A program made the position numbers and the translations under genes. A stretch of DNA of 64,000 nt, from positions 1,922,001 through 1,986,000 of the forward strand of contig NZ_JAKUDO010000001.1 in assembly GCF_022436485.1 (NCBI RefSeq), in the 5' to 3' direction. Numbering within the stretch: the stretch's first letter is position 1; every line of letters begins with the position of its first letter. This document shows, piece after piece, positions 42,940 to 51,784 of the stretch. This stretch comes from Agrococcus sp. ARC_14. GTDB lineage: Bacteria; Actinomycetota; Actinomycetes; Actinomycetales; Microbacteriaceae. Under the pieces are notes generated by a model, which saw only the letters and a list, made by a program, of their open reading frames with translations, was not told the DNA's origin and did not search any database.

Positions 42940-44534
42940 GCGTCCGCAGCAACCCGCTCAGCGGAGCGGGCGTCCGGCCGCGTGCGACGCGCACGCGGGC
43001 GGGGCAGCCGCTGCCCACCGCCTTCGCGTGGGCGGCCGCGATCGCGGGCGGCGCGATCATGCCGTTCGCGTTCCAGCCATTCGACTGGTGGCCGCTCATC
43101 GTGCCCGCTGTCGCGCTCTCGCTGCTCTCGCTGCGCGGGCGGCGGCTCGGCACCGCATTCGGGCTCGGCTTCGTCACCGGCTTCCTCTTCTTCCTGCTCC
43201 ACATCCAGTGGATCACCGTCTACCTCGGCCCCGTGCCGCTCGTCGCGCTCACCGCGTGGATGGCCGTCTGGTGGGGGCTCGGCGGCATGCTGCTGGCGCT
43301 CGCCTGGCGCTGGGGGGAGGCACGGCTGCCGGGAGCCGTCGGCTCCTTCCTCGCCGTGCCGCTGCTGCTCGCCGGGCTCTGGACGCTGCGCGAGTCGCTC
43401 GCATCGACGGTGCCGTGGGGCGGCTTCGCCTGGGGCAGGCTCGCGCACTCGCAAGCATCCAGCCCGCTCGCAGACACCACCAGCTGGGTCGGCCTCACGG
43501 GGCTGACCTTCCTGCTCGCCGCAGCCGCCGCGCTCGTGGTGCAGCTGGTGCTGCACCACCGCACCATGCTGCGCCGCCGGCTCACGATCGGAGCGGTCGC
43601 GCTCATCGTGCTCGTCGCGATCCCGGCGTTCCCGGTCGCGCAGACCGGGAGCCTGCGCGTGGGCGCCGTGCAGGGCGACAGCGAGGCTGGCCTGCTCGCG
43701 CCCTACACGCCGGGGGAGATCCTGCAGCAGCACGTCGACGCGACGCGCGAGCTCTCGGGCGAGGAGCTCGACCTGCTCGTGTGGCCCGAGAACGCCGCAG
43801 AGTTCTACGCCGACGAGACTGCCGCCACGATGGCGGCACTCGACCGCGTGGCGACCGAGTTCGACGCGCCGCTCATCGTCGGCACCGTCACCCGCGAGGG
43901 CGACGACACCTACAACTCGCTGCTGCAGATCGAGCCGGGCGAGGGCGCCGTCGCCGAGTATCGCAAGCGGCACCCCGTGCCCTTCGCCGAGTACCTGCCG
44001 CAGCGCGAGTTCTTCGCACCCATCCTCGACGCGCTCGGCTTCCTCGAGCTCATCCCGCGCGACTTCTCCATCGACCCGACGAGCGACAACGCCTTCGACG
44101 TGGCCGGCACGATCGCCGGTGTCGCGATCTGCTTCGACATCATCGATGACTACCAGGCGCGTGAGATGGTGCTCGAGCACGGTGCCGAGATCATCCTGGC
44201 GCCCACGAACAACGCCGACTTCGGCGAGGGCTCGGCCGAGAACGTGCAGCAGCTCGCCATCGCGCAGCTGCGCGCGGTCGAGGCGGGCCGTGCGGTCGTC
44301 AACATCTCCACGGTGGGCACGAGCGCCATGATCTCGCCCGACGGCACCATGCTCGACCGCCTGCCGCAGTACGCTCCTGGAGCGATGCTCGAAGCGCTGC
44401 CGCTGTCGACGACCGTCACACCCGGCATCCGTCTGGGAGCATGGATCGATTGGGCGCTGTGCATCGGCAGTGCTCTCGCGCTGGCCGGCCTCGGAGCCGC
44501 CACCGCACTGCAGCGGAGGAGAGCGGATGCCTGA
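42936..44534 (+). CDS. lnt: Apolipoprotein N-acyltransferase Lnt
   Basis: Lnt adds the third acyl chain to the N-terminal cysteine of lipoproteins at the outer face of the membrane. The 532-residue protein has about eight membrane helices and a nitrilase-fold catalytic domain (about 230-490). The catalytic Glu, Lys and Cys are in WPENAAEFY, YRKRHPVPF and GVAICFDI. The start is GTG 42936, overlapping the helicase stop. The stop overlaps the next gene by 8 bases. In mycobacteria Lnt is fused to or next to Ppm1. Confidence 0.93.
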   Translation: MSVRSNPLSGAGVRPRATRTRAGQPLPTAFAWAAAIAGGAIMPFAFQPFDWWPLIVPAVALSLLSLRGRRLGTAFGLGFVTGFLFFLLHIQWITVYLGPVPLVALTAWMAVWWGLGGMLLALAWRWGEARLPGAVGSFLAVPLLLAGLWTLRESLASTVPWGGFAWGRLAHSQASSPLADTTSWVGLTGLTFLLAAAAALVVQLVLHHRTMLRRRLTIGAVALIVLVAIPAFPVAQTGSLRVGAVQGDSEAGLLAPYTPGEILQQHVDATRELSGEELDLLVWPENAAEFYADETAATMAALDRVATEFDAPLIVGTVTREGDDTYNSLLQIEPGEGAVAEYRKRHPVPFAEYLPQREFFAPILDALGFLELIPRDFSIDPTSDNAFDVAGTIAGVAICFDIIDDYQAREMVLEHGAEIILAPTNNADFGEGSAENVQQLAIAQLRAVEAGRAVVNISTVGTSAMISPDGTMLDRLPQYAPGAMLEALPLSTTVTPGIRLGAWIDWALCIGSALALAGLGAATALQRRRADA

Positions 44535-45255
44535 CGTCATGATCGTCGTGCCGACCTACAACGAGATCGAGGGTCTTGAGCGCACGGTCGGGCGGCTGCG
44601 GCAGTCGGTGCCGCACGCCGAGCTCGTGATCATCGACGACGGCAGCCCCGATGGCACCGGGGAGCTCGCGGATCGGCTCGCGAAGGCCGATGCCGGCACG
44701 CTCGTCATCCACCGCAGCGAGCGCGGCTACCGCTCAGCGGTCATCGAGGGCATGCGCTTCGCGATCTCGCGGGGAGCGACGCGGGTGGTCGTCACCGATG
44801 CAGACGGCTCCTACGACGCCGACGGCCTGCCAGAGCTGCTGGCCGTCTCGCAGTCGGGGGTCGACCTGGTGATCGGCTCTCGCTTCGTCGAGGGCAGCGA
44901 CGTGCGCAACATGGGCGCGCGCAGGCGCTGGGCGGCGCAGATCGGCAACGCCTACGCCCGAGCGGTGCTCTCGACCGGTGTGAAGGACCTCACGAGCAGC
45001 CTGCGCGTCTACCGCACGCGCATCCTCGAATCCGTCGAGCTCGACGCCATCCAGGTCGACGCCTATGCCTTCCAGATCGCCATGGCCGTGCGCGTCGCCC
45101 AGGCGGGCGGCACGATCGCCGAGGTGCCGATCGGCTTCATCGAGCGTGCTGTCGGCAGCTCGAAGATGCGGGTGCTGGAGGAGCTCGGCACGCTCGGTGC
45201 CGTCACGAAGTGGGCGCTCTCAGGCGTGCGCGCGCTGCCGAAGCCCCCGCGCTGA
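44527..45255 (+). CDS. ppm1: Polyprenol monophosphomannose synthase (Ppm1/DPM1-like)
   Basis: It transfers mannose from GDP-mannose to polyprenyl phosphate, giving the donor for periplasmic mannosylation of lipoglycans and proteins. The 242-residue GT2 enzyme has VPTYNEIEGLERTV, IDDGSPDGTGELAD and the DADGSYDADGLPELL metal-binding segment, and no C-terminal membrane helices. Start ATG 44527 lies inside the lnt stop region. M. tuberculosis has these two activities fused in one protein (Ppm1); here they are two coupled genes. Confidence 0.9.
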   Translation: MPDVMIVVPTYNEIEGLERTVGRLRQSVPHAELVIIDDGSPDGTGELADRLAKADAGTLVIHRSERGYRSAVIEGMRFAISRGATRVVVTDADGSYDADGLPELLAVSQSGVDLVIGSRFVEGSDVRNMGARRRWAAQIGNAYARAVLSTGVKDLTSSLRVYRTRILESVELDAIQVDAYAFQIAMAVRVAQAGGTIAEVPIGFIERAVGSSKMRVLEELGTLGAVTKWALSGVRALPKPPR

Positions 45256-45261
45256 CCCGGA

Positions 45262-46005
45262 TCAGGCGATCAGCGGCAGCGCCAGATCGCAGCGGTCGGT
45301 GACGATGCCGTCGACGCCCATCGCGAGCAGCTCGCTCATCTCGGCAGGATCGTTGATCGTCCACACGTGCACCTCGACGCCGGCACGTTGGAAGGCCGCG
45401 ACGCTGCGCTCGCTGATGATCTCGATCCCCTTCGCCCGTCGCGGCACCTGCAGCGCGACGACGGGCGCCAGGATCCGCGCGAGCTGACCGCGCAGCCCGA
45501 GCCGCTGCGCCGCGAGCGCCCGCAGCACGATCGCCTGCGAGGCGCTCGTGGCGACCTCAGGCAGGAGCCGCTCGGCCTGTCGCCGCCGGCGCTCCGAGAA
45601 CGAGGTCAGCAGCACGCGGTCGACGGCCTTGGCCTCGACCACCGCGCGCACCGTCGGCACCACCGACGCATCCGACTTCAGGTCGATGTTCCACTTCGCG
45701 TCGGGGAGCGCCAGCAGCGCCTCCCTGAGCCCGGGCACGCGCTCGCCCTGCCCCAGGTCGATCTCGGCGAGATCCTTCCAGAGCGTCTGCTCGATGACGA
45801 CGTCGCGGCCCGCGACCCGGTCGAGCCCGGGGTCGTGCGCGAGCACGGCGACGCCGTCGGCCGTCGCGTGGGCGTCCGTCTCGAGGAACGTCGCCCCCAC
45901 GTCGACCGCGGCGATGAACGCCATCATCGTGTTCTCGGGCGCACCGATCGAGAGCCCGCGATGCGCGAGCACCCGAGGTGCGGCCGGGGTGAGGAAGGAG
46001 CTCAC
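45262..46005 (-). CDS. glpQ: Glycerophosphodiester phosphodiesterase
   Basis: A 247-residue cytosolic GDPD enzyme that releases glycerol-3-phosphate from phospholipid head groups. The catalytic HRG in VLAHRGLSIGAPENTMMAF and the metal-binding ETDAHATADGVAVLAHD are visible; the Lys and Glu of the barrel appear in WNIDLKSD. No signal peptide is present. It is the third gene of an nfeD-SPFH-glpQ operon, coupled by a 4-base overlap with the SPFH stop. Confidence 0.9.
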   Translation of the reverse strand: MSSFLTPAAPRVLAHRGLSIGAPENTMMAFIAAVDVGATFLETDAHATADGVAVLAHDPGLDRVAGRDVVIEQTLWKDLAEIDLGQGERVPGLREALLALPDAKWNIDLKSDASVVPTVRAVVEAKAVDRVLLTSFSERRRRQAERLLPEVATSASQAIVLRALAAQRLGLRGQLARILAPVVALQVPRRAKGIEIISERSVAAFQRAGVEVHVWTINDPAEMSELLAMGVDGIVTDRCDLALPLIA

Positions 46006-47282
46006 GCCTGCGGGGGCCGGCCTTCGTCGGACTGATTCGGCTCGACCGGGGGAATGTCGACCTGGTTGGGGTCGATCGTGACCCGCGGTGCGTCGGCCCT
46101 GACCTCGCGCACGGTCTCGAGCGCTTCGTCGTAGGCGGCGCTGGGAGTCTCATCGGCCAACGATGTCGACGAGGAGACCGTGTCGGTGCGCCCCGCGTCC
46201 TTCGGGTCGATGCCGCTGGCCTGCAGGGTCTCGGCGATCGTGGGAACCTCGACGTCGGAGACCGAGTCGGCCTGGAAGGTCTCGTCGAGGATCGACGGCT
46301 CGGCCTTGTCGGTACCGTGCTTGCCAGCGGGCTTCTGGAAGGGCACCTCTGCCTTGCCCTCGAAGAAGCCCTTGCCGACCTGCTGCAGGGCGTCGGTGAG
46401 CTCCGACGGGATGATCCAGAGCTTGTTGGAGTCGCCCTCGGCGAGCTTCGGCAGCGTCTGCAGGTACTGGTAGGCCAGCAGCTTGTTGTCGGCGTCACCC
46501 GCGTGGATGGCGGCGAACACGCGCTCGATGGCCTCCGACTCACCCTTGGAGAGCAGCACCTGAGCCTCGGCGTCACCCTTTGCGCGGAGCACCTGGGCCT
46601 TCGCCTGACCCTCTGCTCGGAGGATCTCGGACTGGCGCAGACCCTCGGCCTCGAGGATCTGCGACTGCTTCGAGCCCTCCGCCGTCAGGATCGCGGCGCG
46701 GCGGTCACGCTCTGCGCGCATCTGCTTCTCCATCGAGTCCTGGATGGAGTGGGGCGGGTCGATCGCCTTCAGCTCGACGCGGCCGACGCGCAGGCCCCAC
46801 TTGCCGGTCGCCTGGTCGAGCACGTTGCGCAGCTGCCCGTTGATCGTGTCGCGGCTGGTGAGCGCCTCTTCGAGGTTCATGCCGCCGACCACGTTGCGGA
46901 GCGTCGTGGTGGTGAGCTGCTCGACGGCCGAGAGGTAGTCGGCGATCTCGTAGGTCGCGGCGCGTGCGTCGGTGACCTGGAAGTAGACGACCGTGTCGAT
47001 CGAGACCACCAGGTTGTCCTCGGTGATGACCGGCTGCGGCGGGAAGGATCGCACCTGCTCGCGCATGTCGACGTGGTACGCGACCCGATCGATGAACGGC
47101 ACGAGGAAGTTGAGTCCGGGCTGCAGCACCTTGTGGAATCGCCCGAGTCGCTCGGCTACACCGGTGAATCCCTGCTTGATGATCCGGATCGACCTGAAGA
47201 GCGTGACGAGCACGAACAGGATGACCAGGATCACGACGATGAGCAGGAAGGCTCCGAGGATGAATCCTCCGTCGATCGGCAT
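46002..47282 (-). CDS. SPFH/stomatin-family membrane protein (QmcA-like)
   Basis: A 426-residue protein with an N-terminal membrane helix (about residues 9-28), an SPFH/Band 7 domain (about 30-220) and long coiled-coil sections containing repeats of the type QILEAEGLRQSEILRAEGQAKAQV. The C-terminal 140 residues are acidic and disordered. SPFH proteins scaffold membrane microdomains and often work with NfeD proteins. Here nfeD is just upstream, so the two are a functional pair. Confidence 0.9.
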   Translation of the reverse strand: MPIDGGFILGAFLLIVVILVILFVLVTLFRSIRIIKQGFTGVAERLGRFHKVLQPGLNFLVPFIDRVAYHVDMREQVRSFPPQPVITEDNLVVSIDTVVYFQVTDARAATYEIADYLSAVEQLTTTTLRNVVGGMNLEEALTSRDTINGQLRNVLDQATGKWGLRVGRVELKAIDPPHSIQDSMEKQMRAERDRRAAILTAEGSKQSQILEAEGLRQSEILRAEGQAKAQVLRAKGDAEAQVLLSKGESEAIERVFAAIHAGDADNKLLAYQYLQTLPKLAEGDSNKLWIIPSELTDALQQVGKGFFEGKAEVPFQKPAGKHGTDKAEPSILDETFQADSVSDVEVPTIAETLQASGIDPKDAGRTDTVSSSTSLADETPSAAYDEALETVREVRADAPRVTIDPNQVDIPPVEPNQSDEGRPPQA

Positions 47283-47297
47283 AAGGGGCTCCTTGAG

Positions 47298-47756
47298 TTA
47301 TCGCTGAGCGGGGACGACGATGGCCGTCGCCCCTTCGATGGCGGTGACGACGATGCGCTCGCCGACGTCGGGATCACGGGGCTGGACCGCGGGGGAGAGG
47401 CGTGCCGTCCAGACATCGCCGTTGGAGAGCGTGACCTCGCCGGCGCCGCGCTGGAACGAGCGGGTCACCTCTCCGGCCATGCCCAGCAGCGCCTCGATGC
47501 CCTGCTTGTTGACCTCGCCGGACGAATGCAGCCGATGCAGCAGCTTCGGCCGTACGAGGAACAGCAGCAGCAGCGCTGCCGCCGCGGCGATCAGGATCTG
47601 CGCCCACCAGGGCAGGCCGGTGATGCTGGAGACGAGGCCGACGACCGAGGCGAGCCCGATCATCAGGAACGTGAACTCGAGCGTCACCATCTCGATGATG
47701 AAGCACACGAGCGCTACGACGAGCCACGCGATCCAGGCATATTGGACGAGATCCAC
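47298..47756 (-). CDS. NfeD-like membrane protein with OB-fold
   Basis: A 152-residue protein with two or three closely spaced membrane helices (about residues 8-30 and 35-72) and a C-terminal OB-fold domain (about 90-148: GMAGEVTRSFQRGAGEVTLSNGDVWTARL). It is the short NfeD1b-like type that partners SPFH proteins. Start GTG 47756 has TATGCT 6 bases upstream and no SD. Confidence 0.88.
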   Translation of the reverse strand: MDLVQYAWIAWLVVALVCFIIEMVTLEFTFLMIGLASVVGLVSSITGLPWWAQILIAAAAALLLLFLVRPKLLHRLHSSGEVNKQGIEALLGMAGEVTRSFQRGAGEVTLSNGDVWTARLSPAVQPRDPDVGERIVVTAIEGATAIVVPAQR

Positions 47757-47762
47757 GGACCC

Positions 47763-47768
47763 AGCATA
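47763..47768 (-). promoter_or_regulatory. Likely -10 box for the leaderless nfeD operon
   Basis: TATGCT lies 6 bases before the GTG at 47756 on the minus strand. Confidence 0.55.
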
Positions 47769-47868
47769 TGGAGCGGATGCTGTGGCCGGGCCGTGACGCG
47801 CCACATCCGGCTCGCACCTGGCGCGCATCGCACGCGCAGTAGTGTCGTCGGGAACGAAGGAGCCCCCT

Positions 47869-48693
47869 GTGTCGAACCCAGCGTCGAACCCTGAGCCGAA
47901 CCCCCTGACGAACGCCGCACCATCCCTCGAGCCCGGATCCCTGACCGGCCGCACCGCCCTCGTCACCGGCTCGAGCCGCGGCATCGGCGCCGCGACCGTC
48001 GCCCTGCTGGCCGGTGCGGGCGCGAACGTCGTCGTCAACTACCGCGCGAAGGCGCCGCGTGCCGAGAAGGTCGTCGCTGCGGCGCAGCAGCAGGGCGTCG
48101 AGGCGATCGCCGTGCAGGCCGATCTCACCGACGCCGCGAGCGTCGCGACGATGTTCGACGCCGCGAAGGGGCGCTTCGGTGGGCTCGACATCCTCGTGAT
48201 GAACGCCTCCGGCGGCATGGAGAGCGGCATGGGCGAGGACTACGCCATGCGCCTCAACCGCGACGCGCAGGTGGCGCTGCTCGATGCCGCCCTGCCGGTG
48301 CTGAACGACGGTGCACGCGTCGTGTTCGTCACGAGCCACCAGGCGCACTTCATCCGCACGACCCCGACGATGCCCGAGTATGAGGCCGTCGCCCGCTCGA
48401 AGCGCGCGGGCGAGGACGCCCTGCGCGAGCGCATCCCGGCGCTCGCCGAGCGCGGCTTCGAGCTGGTGGTCGTCTCCGGCGACATGATCGAGGGCACCAT
48501 CACGGCGACGCTGCTCGAGCGTGCCAACCCCGGGGCGATCGCGAGTCGCCGCGAGGATGCCGGCAAGCTCTACAACGTCGAGGAGTTCGCACAGGAGGTC
48601 GCCCTCGCGGCCGTCGAACCGGTCGGCGACGACAACACGCGGCTGGTTGGCGACGTCGCCGGCTTCGGCGCCGCGGAAGGGCTGAAGGCCTGA
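47869..48693 (+). CDS. Short-chain dehydrogenase/reductase family protein
   Basis: A 274-residue SDR. After a low-complexity leader rich in Asn, Pro and Ser (about residues 1-24) comes the cofactor motif TGSSRGIG and NASGG. The expected catalytic tetrad is changed: the region around YEAVARSKRAGE has Tyr and Lys in a Y-x5-S-K arrangement rather than YxxxK, so catalysis may be altered or lost. The start is GTG 47869 behind GAAGGAG; a longer GTG 47842 is in frame but lacks an SD. The stop overlaps the S9 peptidase start. Confidence 0.8.
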   Translation: MSNPASNPEPNPLTNAAPSLEPGSLTGRTALVTGSSRGIGAATVALLAGAGANVVVNYRAKAPRAEKVVAAAQQQGVEAIAVQADLTDAASVATMFDAAKGRFGGLDILVMNASGGMESGMGEDYAMRLNRDAQVALLDAALPVLNDGARVVFVTSHQAHFIRTTPTMPEYEAVARSKRAGEDALRERIPALAERGFELVVVSGDMIEGTITATLLERANPGAIASRREDAGKLYNVEEFAQEVALAAVEPVGDDNTRLVGDVAGFGAAEGLKA

Positions 48694-50699
48694 TGCGCGC
48701 GGAGCACATCGAGCAGCTCGTCACGCTGTCGCGCCCCGCGGTGCACCCGAGCGACGCATGGGCGATCGTCGCCGCGACGCGGCCGAACCTGCGGGCAAAC
48801 CGCAATGTCGGCCAGCTCTGGAAGGTCTCGCTGCAGGACGGCAGCAGGCGCCGCCTGACGGGCGGCACCTCCGACCGGGCGCCGCAGCTCACGCCCGATG
48901 GCGAGACCGTGCTGTTCGTGCGGCCCGATGCGGCAGACAAGCCGCAGGTCTGGGCGATGCGCGTCGACGGCGGCGAGCCCGTGCAGGCCACCGCGCAGGC
49001 GGGCGGCGTCCTGGAGTTCGCGGTGTCGCCGACCGGCGACCGCATCGCGTTCACCTCGATCGTGGCCGAGCCCGGTCGCTACGGCTCGGTGGAGGGCGTC
49101 GCTGCTGCACAGGAGTCGCCCCGCCTCATCACCCGCAACCGCAACCTCGCCAACGGCCTCGGCAGCCTGATCGGCAGGCACTCCCACCTGTTCTCGGCCG
49201 AGCTGCCCGATCTCGACGCCGAGCCGCGCTACGCGCGTGCCGCGCATCCGCACGACGACGAGACCACGAAGGACGACGCGCTCCACGCCCCGGAGGCCAT
49301 CCGCCTCAGTCACGGCGACTTCGACCACGCGGCGCCCGCCTTCTCGAGCGACGGCCAGCGCGTGCTGTGCACGACCGCGCGCCACGACACCCGCGATGAC
49401 GACCTGCTGACGGCGATCGTCGAGTTCGATGCGACGGTCGCCGAGGGCGAGCCGCACACCATCCTGTCCTCGCGCGCCGCGCTCAGCGTCAGCGAGGTGC
49501 AGCCGACGCCCGACGGCGGCTTCGTGCTGCTCGCCGCCCAGCTGGGGGAGTCGGGCCGCGACTTCGTCGCCCGCAACGAGCAGCTGTTCGTGCTCGAGCA
49601 GCCAGGTGCGCACCCCGAGGAGGTCACCGATGCGGCGTCGGTCGACCTGGGCGAGGTCGGCAGCCACGCAACGATCGTCGAGGACGGCGTGCTGGTGCAG
49701 GAGCGCCGGCGCGGCCGTGTGCGCCTCGTGCACGTCTCCGGGGGCGGCGCGAAGGAGCTCATCGGCGGCGACCTCGAGGTGATCGGTCACGGCGTGGGCG
49801 ATGGCGTGACGGTCGCGACCGTGCGCACGCCGACCTCGATGGGCGAGGTGGCGGTGCTCGACGATCGTGGCCTCACCGTGCTCACCGACTTCGGTGCGCA
49901 GCTCGCCGAGGCGGGCGTCGTCGAGCCCACGGAGCACGAGTTCACGGGCCGCGACGGCGCGACGGTGCACGGCTGGGTCTGGGTGCCGGAGGGCGAGGGG
50001 CCGCACCCGGTGCTGCTCAACATCCACGGCGGCCCCTTCGCGCAGTACGGCGTCGGTGTCTTCGACGAGGCGCAGGTCGCGGTCGACGCGGGCTACGCGG
50101 TCGTGCAGTGCAACCCGCGCGGCTCGGCGGGCTACGGCCGCGAGCATGGCGTGGCCATCAAGCAGGCGATGGGCACCGTCGACCTGCACGACGTGCTCGA
50201 CTTCCTCGATGCCAGCCTCGACGCGCATCCGCAGCTCGACCGCGCGCGGCTCGGCATCATGGGCGGCTCCTACGGCGGCTATCTCACGGCCTGGACGATC
50301 GCGAACGACCACCGCTTCACCGCGGCCGTGGTCGAGCGCGGCTTCCTCGACCCCGACTCCTTCATCGGCACGAGCGACATCGGCTGGTTCTTCTCCGAGG
50401 AGTACACGGGCAACGATGCGGATGCGGTGCGAGCGCAGTCGCCGATGGCGCACGTCGGCAAGGTGCAGACCCCGACGCTCGTCGTGCACTCCGAGCAGGA
50501 CTGGCGCTGCCCGCCGGAGCAGGCGCAGCGCTACTGGTCGGCGCTCAAGCGCAACGGTGTGGAGACCGCGCTGCTGCTCTTCCCGGGCGAGGACCACGAG
50601 CTGACCCGCGCCGGTCAGCCGCGCCACCGGGTCGAGCGCTTCGAGCACATCCTCGCGTGGTGGGCGAAGCACCTGCCGACGCGGCAGAACCACCGCTAG
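48693..50699 (+). CDS. S9 family prolyl oligopeptidase-like peptidase
   Basis: A 668-residue serine peptidase with an N-terminal beta-propeller (about residues 1-400, repeated PDGxTVLF-type blades) and a C-terminal alpha/beta-hydrolase domain. The catalytic Ser is in GGSYGGYLTAW, Asp near SEQDWRCP and His in FPGEDHELTR. The propeller restricts substrates to short peptides. No signal peptide is present, so it is cytosolic. It is coupled to the SDR upstream. Confidence 0.9.
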   Translation: MRAEHIEQLVTLSRPAVHPSDAWAIVAATRPNLRANRNVGQLWKVSLQDGSRRRLTGGTSDRAPQLTPDGETVLFVRPDAADKPQVWAMRVDGGEPVQATAQAGGVLEFAVSPTGDRIAFTSIVAEPGRYGSVEGVAAAQESPRLITRNRNLANGLGSLIGRHSHLFSAELPDLDAEPRYARAAHPHDDETTKDDALHAPEAIRLSHGDFDHAAPAFSSDGQRVLCTTARHDTRDDDLLTAIVEFDATVAEGEPHTILSSRAALSVSEVQPTPDGGFVLLAAQLGESGRDFVARNEQLFVLEQPGAHPEEVTDAASVDLGEVGSHATIVEDGVLVQERRRGRVRLVHVSGGGAKELIGGDLEVIGHGVGDGVTVATVRTPTSMGEVAVLDDRGLTVLTDFGAQLAEAGVVEPTEHEFTGRDGATVHGWVWVPEGEGPHPVLLNIHGGPFAQYGVGVFDEAQVAVDAGYAVVQCNPRGSAGYGREHGVAIKQAMGTVDLHDVLDFLDASLDAHPQLDRARLGIMGGSYGGYLTAWTIANDHRFTAAVVERGFLDPDSFIGTSDIGWFFSEEYTGNDADAVRAQSPMAHVGKVQTPTLVVHSEQDWRCPPEQAQRYWSALKRNGVETALLLFPGEDHELTRAGQPRHRVERFEHILAWWAKHLPTRQNHR

Positions 50700-50707
50700 T
50701 CGGCGCG

Positions 50708-50741
50708 GATGGTGACCTGGGCTCCTGCCTAGGTCATCATC
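50708..50741. terminator. 15-bp hairpin between S9 peptidase and App1-like genes
   Basis: A 15-bp stem (two G-U pairs) around a 4-base loop begins 9 bp after the S9 stop and contains the App1-like gene's stop codon. It is a likely bidirectional terminator for these convergent genes. Confidence 0.55.
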
Positions 50742-51784
50742 CCGCTGATCTCGTCGACGGCTCGCACCACCGCATCCCGCCCCGCACGGTCGATCAGGCC
50801 GAGCTCGTGCACGATGCGGGCGGCCTCGTCGTAGGAGGAGTGGAAGCGGATGCCGGCCTGCTCGAGGCTCGCGCGCTTCGCGCCGGTCACCGGCACCACC
50901 TCGTGGATGAGCACGGCGACGACGAAGTCGGGCCCCCGCCGCAGCATCTCGGCGCCGACCTGCGCGTCGGCCTGGCCGCTGTCGCCGAGGAAGAGGAAGC
51001 GGCACTCCGGGAAGAGCGAGCGCTCGCGATCGAAGTTCTGCAGCTTGCGCGCCTTGATCGACTGCTTCGTGAAGAGGTTGAGCACCGAGCCGCCCAGCAC
51101 CGCATGCGGAGGCAGGCCGAGGCCGGCGAGGCCGTTGCGCGTGTACTGCTCGATGAGCCCCTTCGGCCCCTCGGGGCGGGCGGTCACGAAGGTGAGATCG
51201 CCCGGGCGCGATGGCTCGGCCGCATGCCCCTGGTCGAGCGCGTTCAGCAGCTCGACGACGCCGGGGTACACGGTGCCGTGCGGGTAGCGGCGCTCGTGCA
51301 GCATCGCCTTGAGCGTGTCGTCGATGTCGCACAGGATGCGCAGGTCGTCGGAGGCGGCGGATGCGGCCTCGGCCGCGATGTGCGCGAGCACGGCATCGCG
51401 GTCGGCCGGGGAGAGCCGCTCGTAGACGACGTGCTCGAGGTCGTGCTGGTCGCCGCTGGCGTTCAGCAGGTACTTCATGTCGCGGAACGGCTCGCCCGTG
51501 AGCGAGAGCAGCATCGCTCGCAGCCCGGCGGAGACGCTCGGGCTAGCGGGCAGCCGGCGCAGCGCGTGCATGACCTTCGCACGCATCGCGGGGCTGAGCT
51601 CCTCGGCGCGCTCGATGCACAGCAGCCGCACGAGGTCACGGCGCTCGTCGCGGCGGAAGAGGCCGCTCACGGCGTTGCCGGCGATCGCAGCGACCGTCTG
51701 CGACAGGTCGAGCCGACCGAGCACGGATTCGAGCTGGCCGGCGGGCGTCGCCCTGAGTCGTTCGAGTGCCGCTGCTGCCTTCAC
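50729..51784 (-). CDS. App1-like phosphatidate phosphatase domain protein (DUF2183)
   Basis: A 351-residue protein with a C-terminal App1-like HAD domain. The catalytic DxDxT motif is D153-I-D155-D156-T157, and a later FLGDSGQADAQVG near residue 265 matches the HAD acid motif. In yeast App1 this domain dephosphorylates phosphatidic acid. The N-terminal 140 residues are helical and unknown. The start is GTG 51784, overlapping the lipid kinase stop (GTGA), so the two are translated together. That pairing with a lipid kinase suggests balanced diacylglycerol/phosphatidate turnover; this is inference. Confidence 0.8.
   Translation of the reverse strand: MKAAAALERLRATPAGQLESVLGRLDLSQTVAAIAGNAVSGLFRRDERRDLVRLLCIERAEELSPAMRAKVMHALRRLPASPSVSAGLRAMLLSLTGEPFRDMKYLLNASGDQHDLEHVVYERLSPADRDAVLAHIAAEAASAASDDLRILCDIDDTLKAMLHERRYPHGTVYPGVVELLNALDQGHAAEPSRPGDLTFVTARPEGPKGLIEQYTRNGLAGLGLPPHAVLGGSVLNLFTKQSIKARKLQNFDRERSLFPECRFLFLGDSGQADAQVGAEMLRRGPDFVVAVLIHEVVPVTGAKRASLEQAGIRFHSSYDEAARIVHELGLIDRAGRDAVVRAVDEISGMMT

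Noticed and set aside
48570..51332. 920-codon open frame on the minus strand
   Set aside because: It is antisense to the SDR, S9 and App1-like genes; high GC keeps antisense frames open. Its product is Arg/Ala/His-rich without domains.
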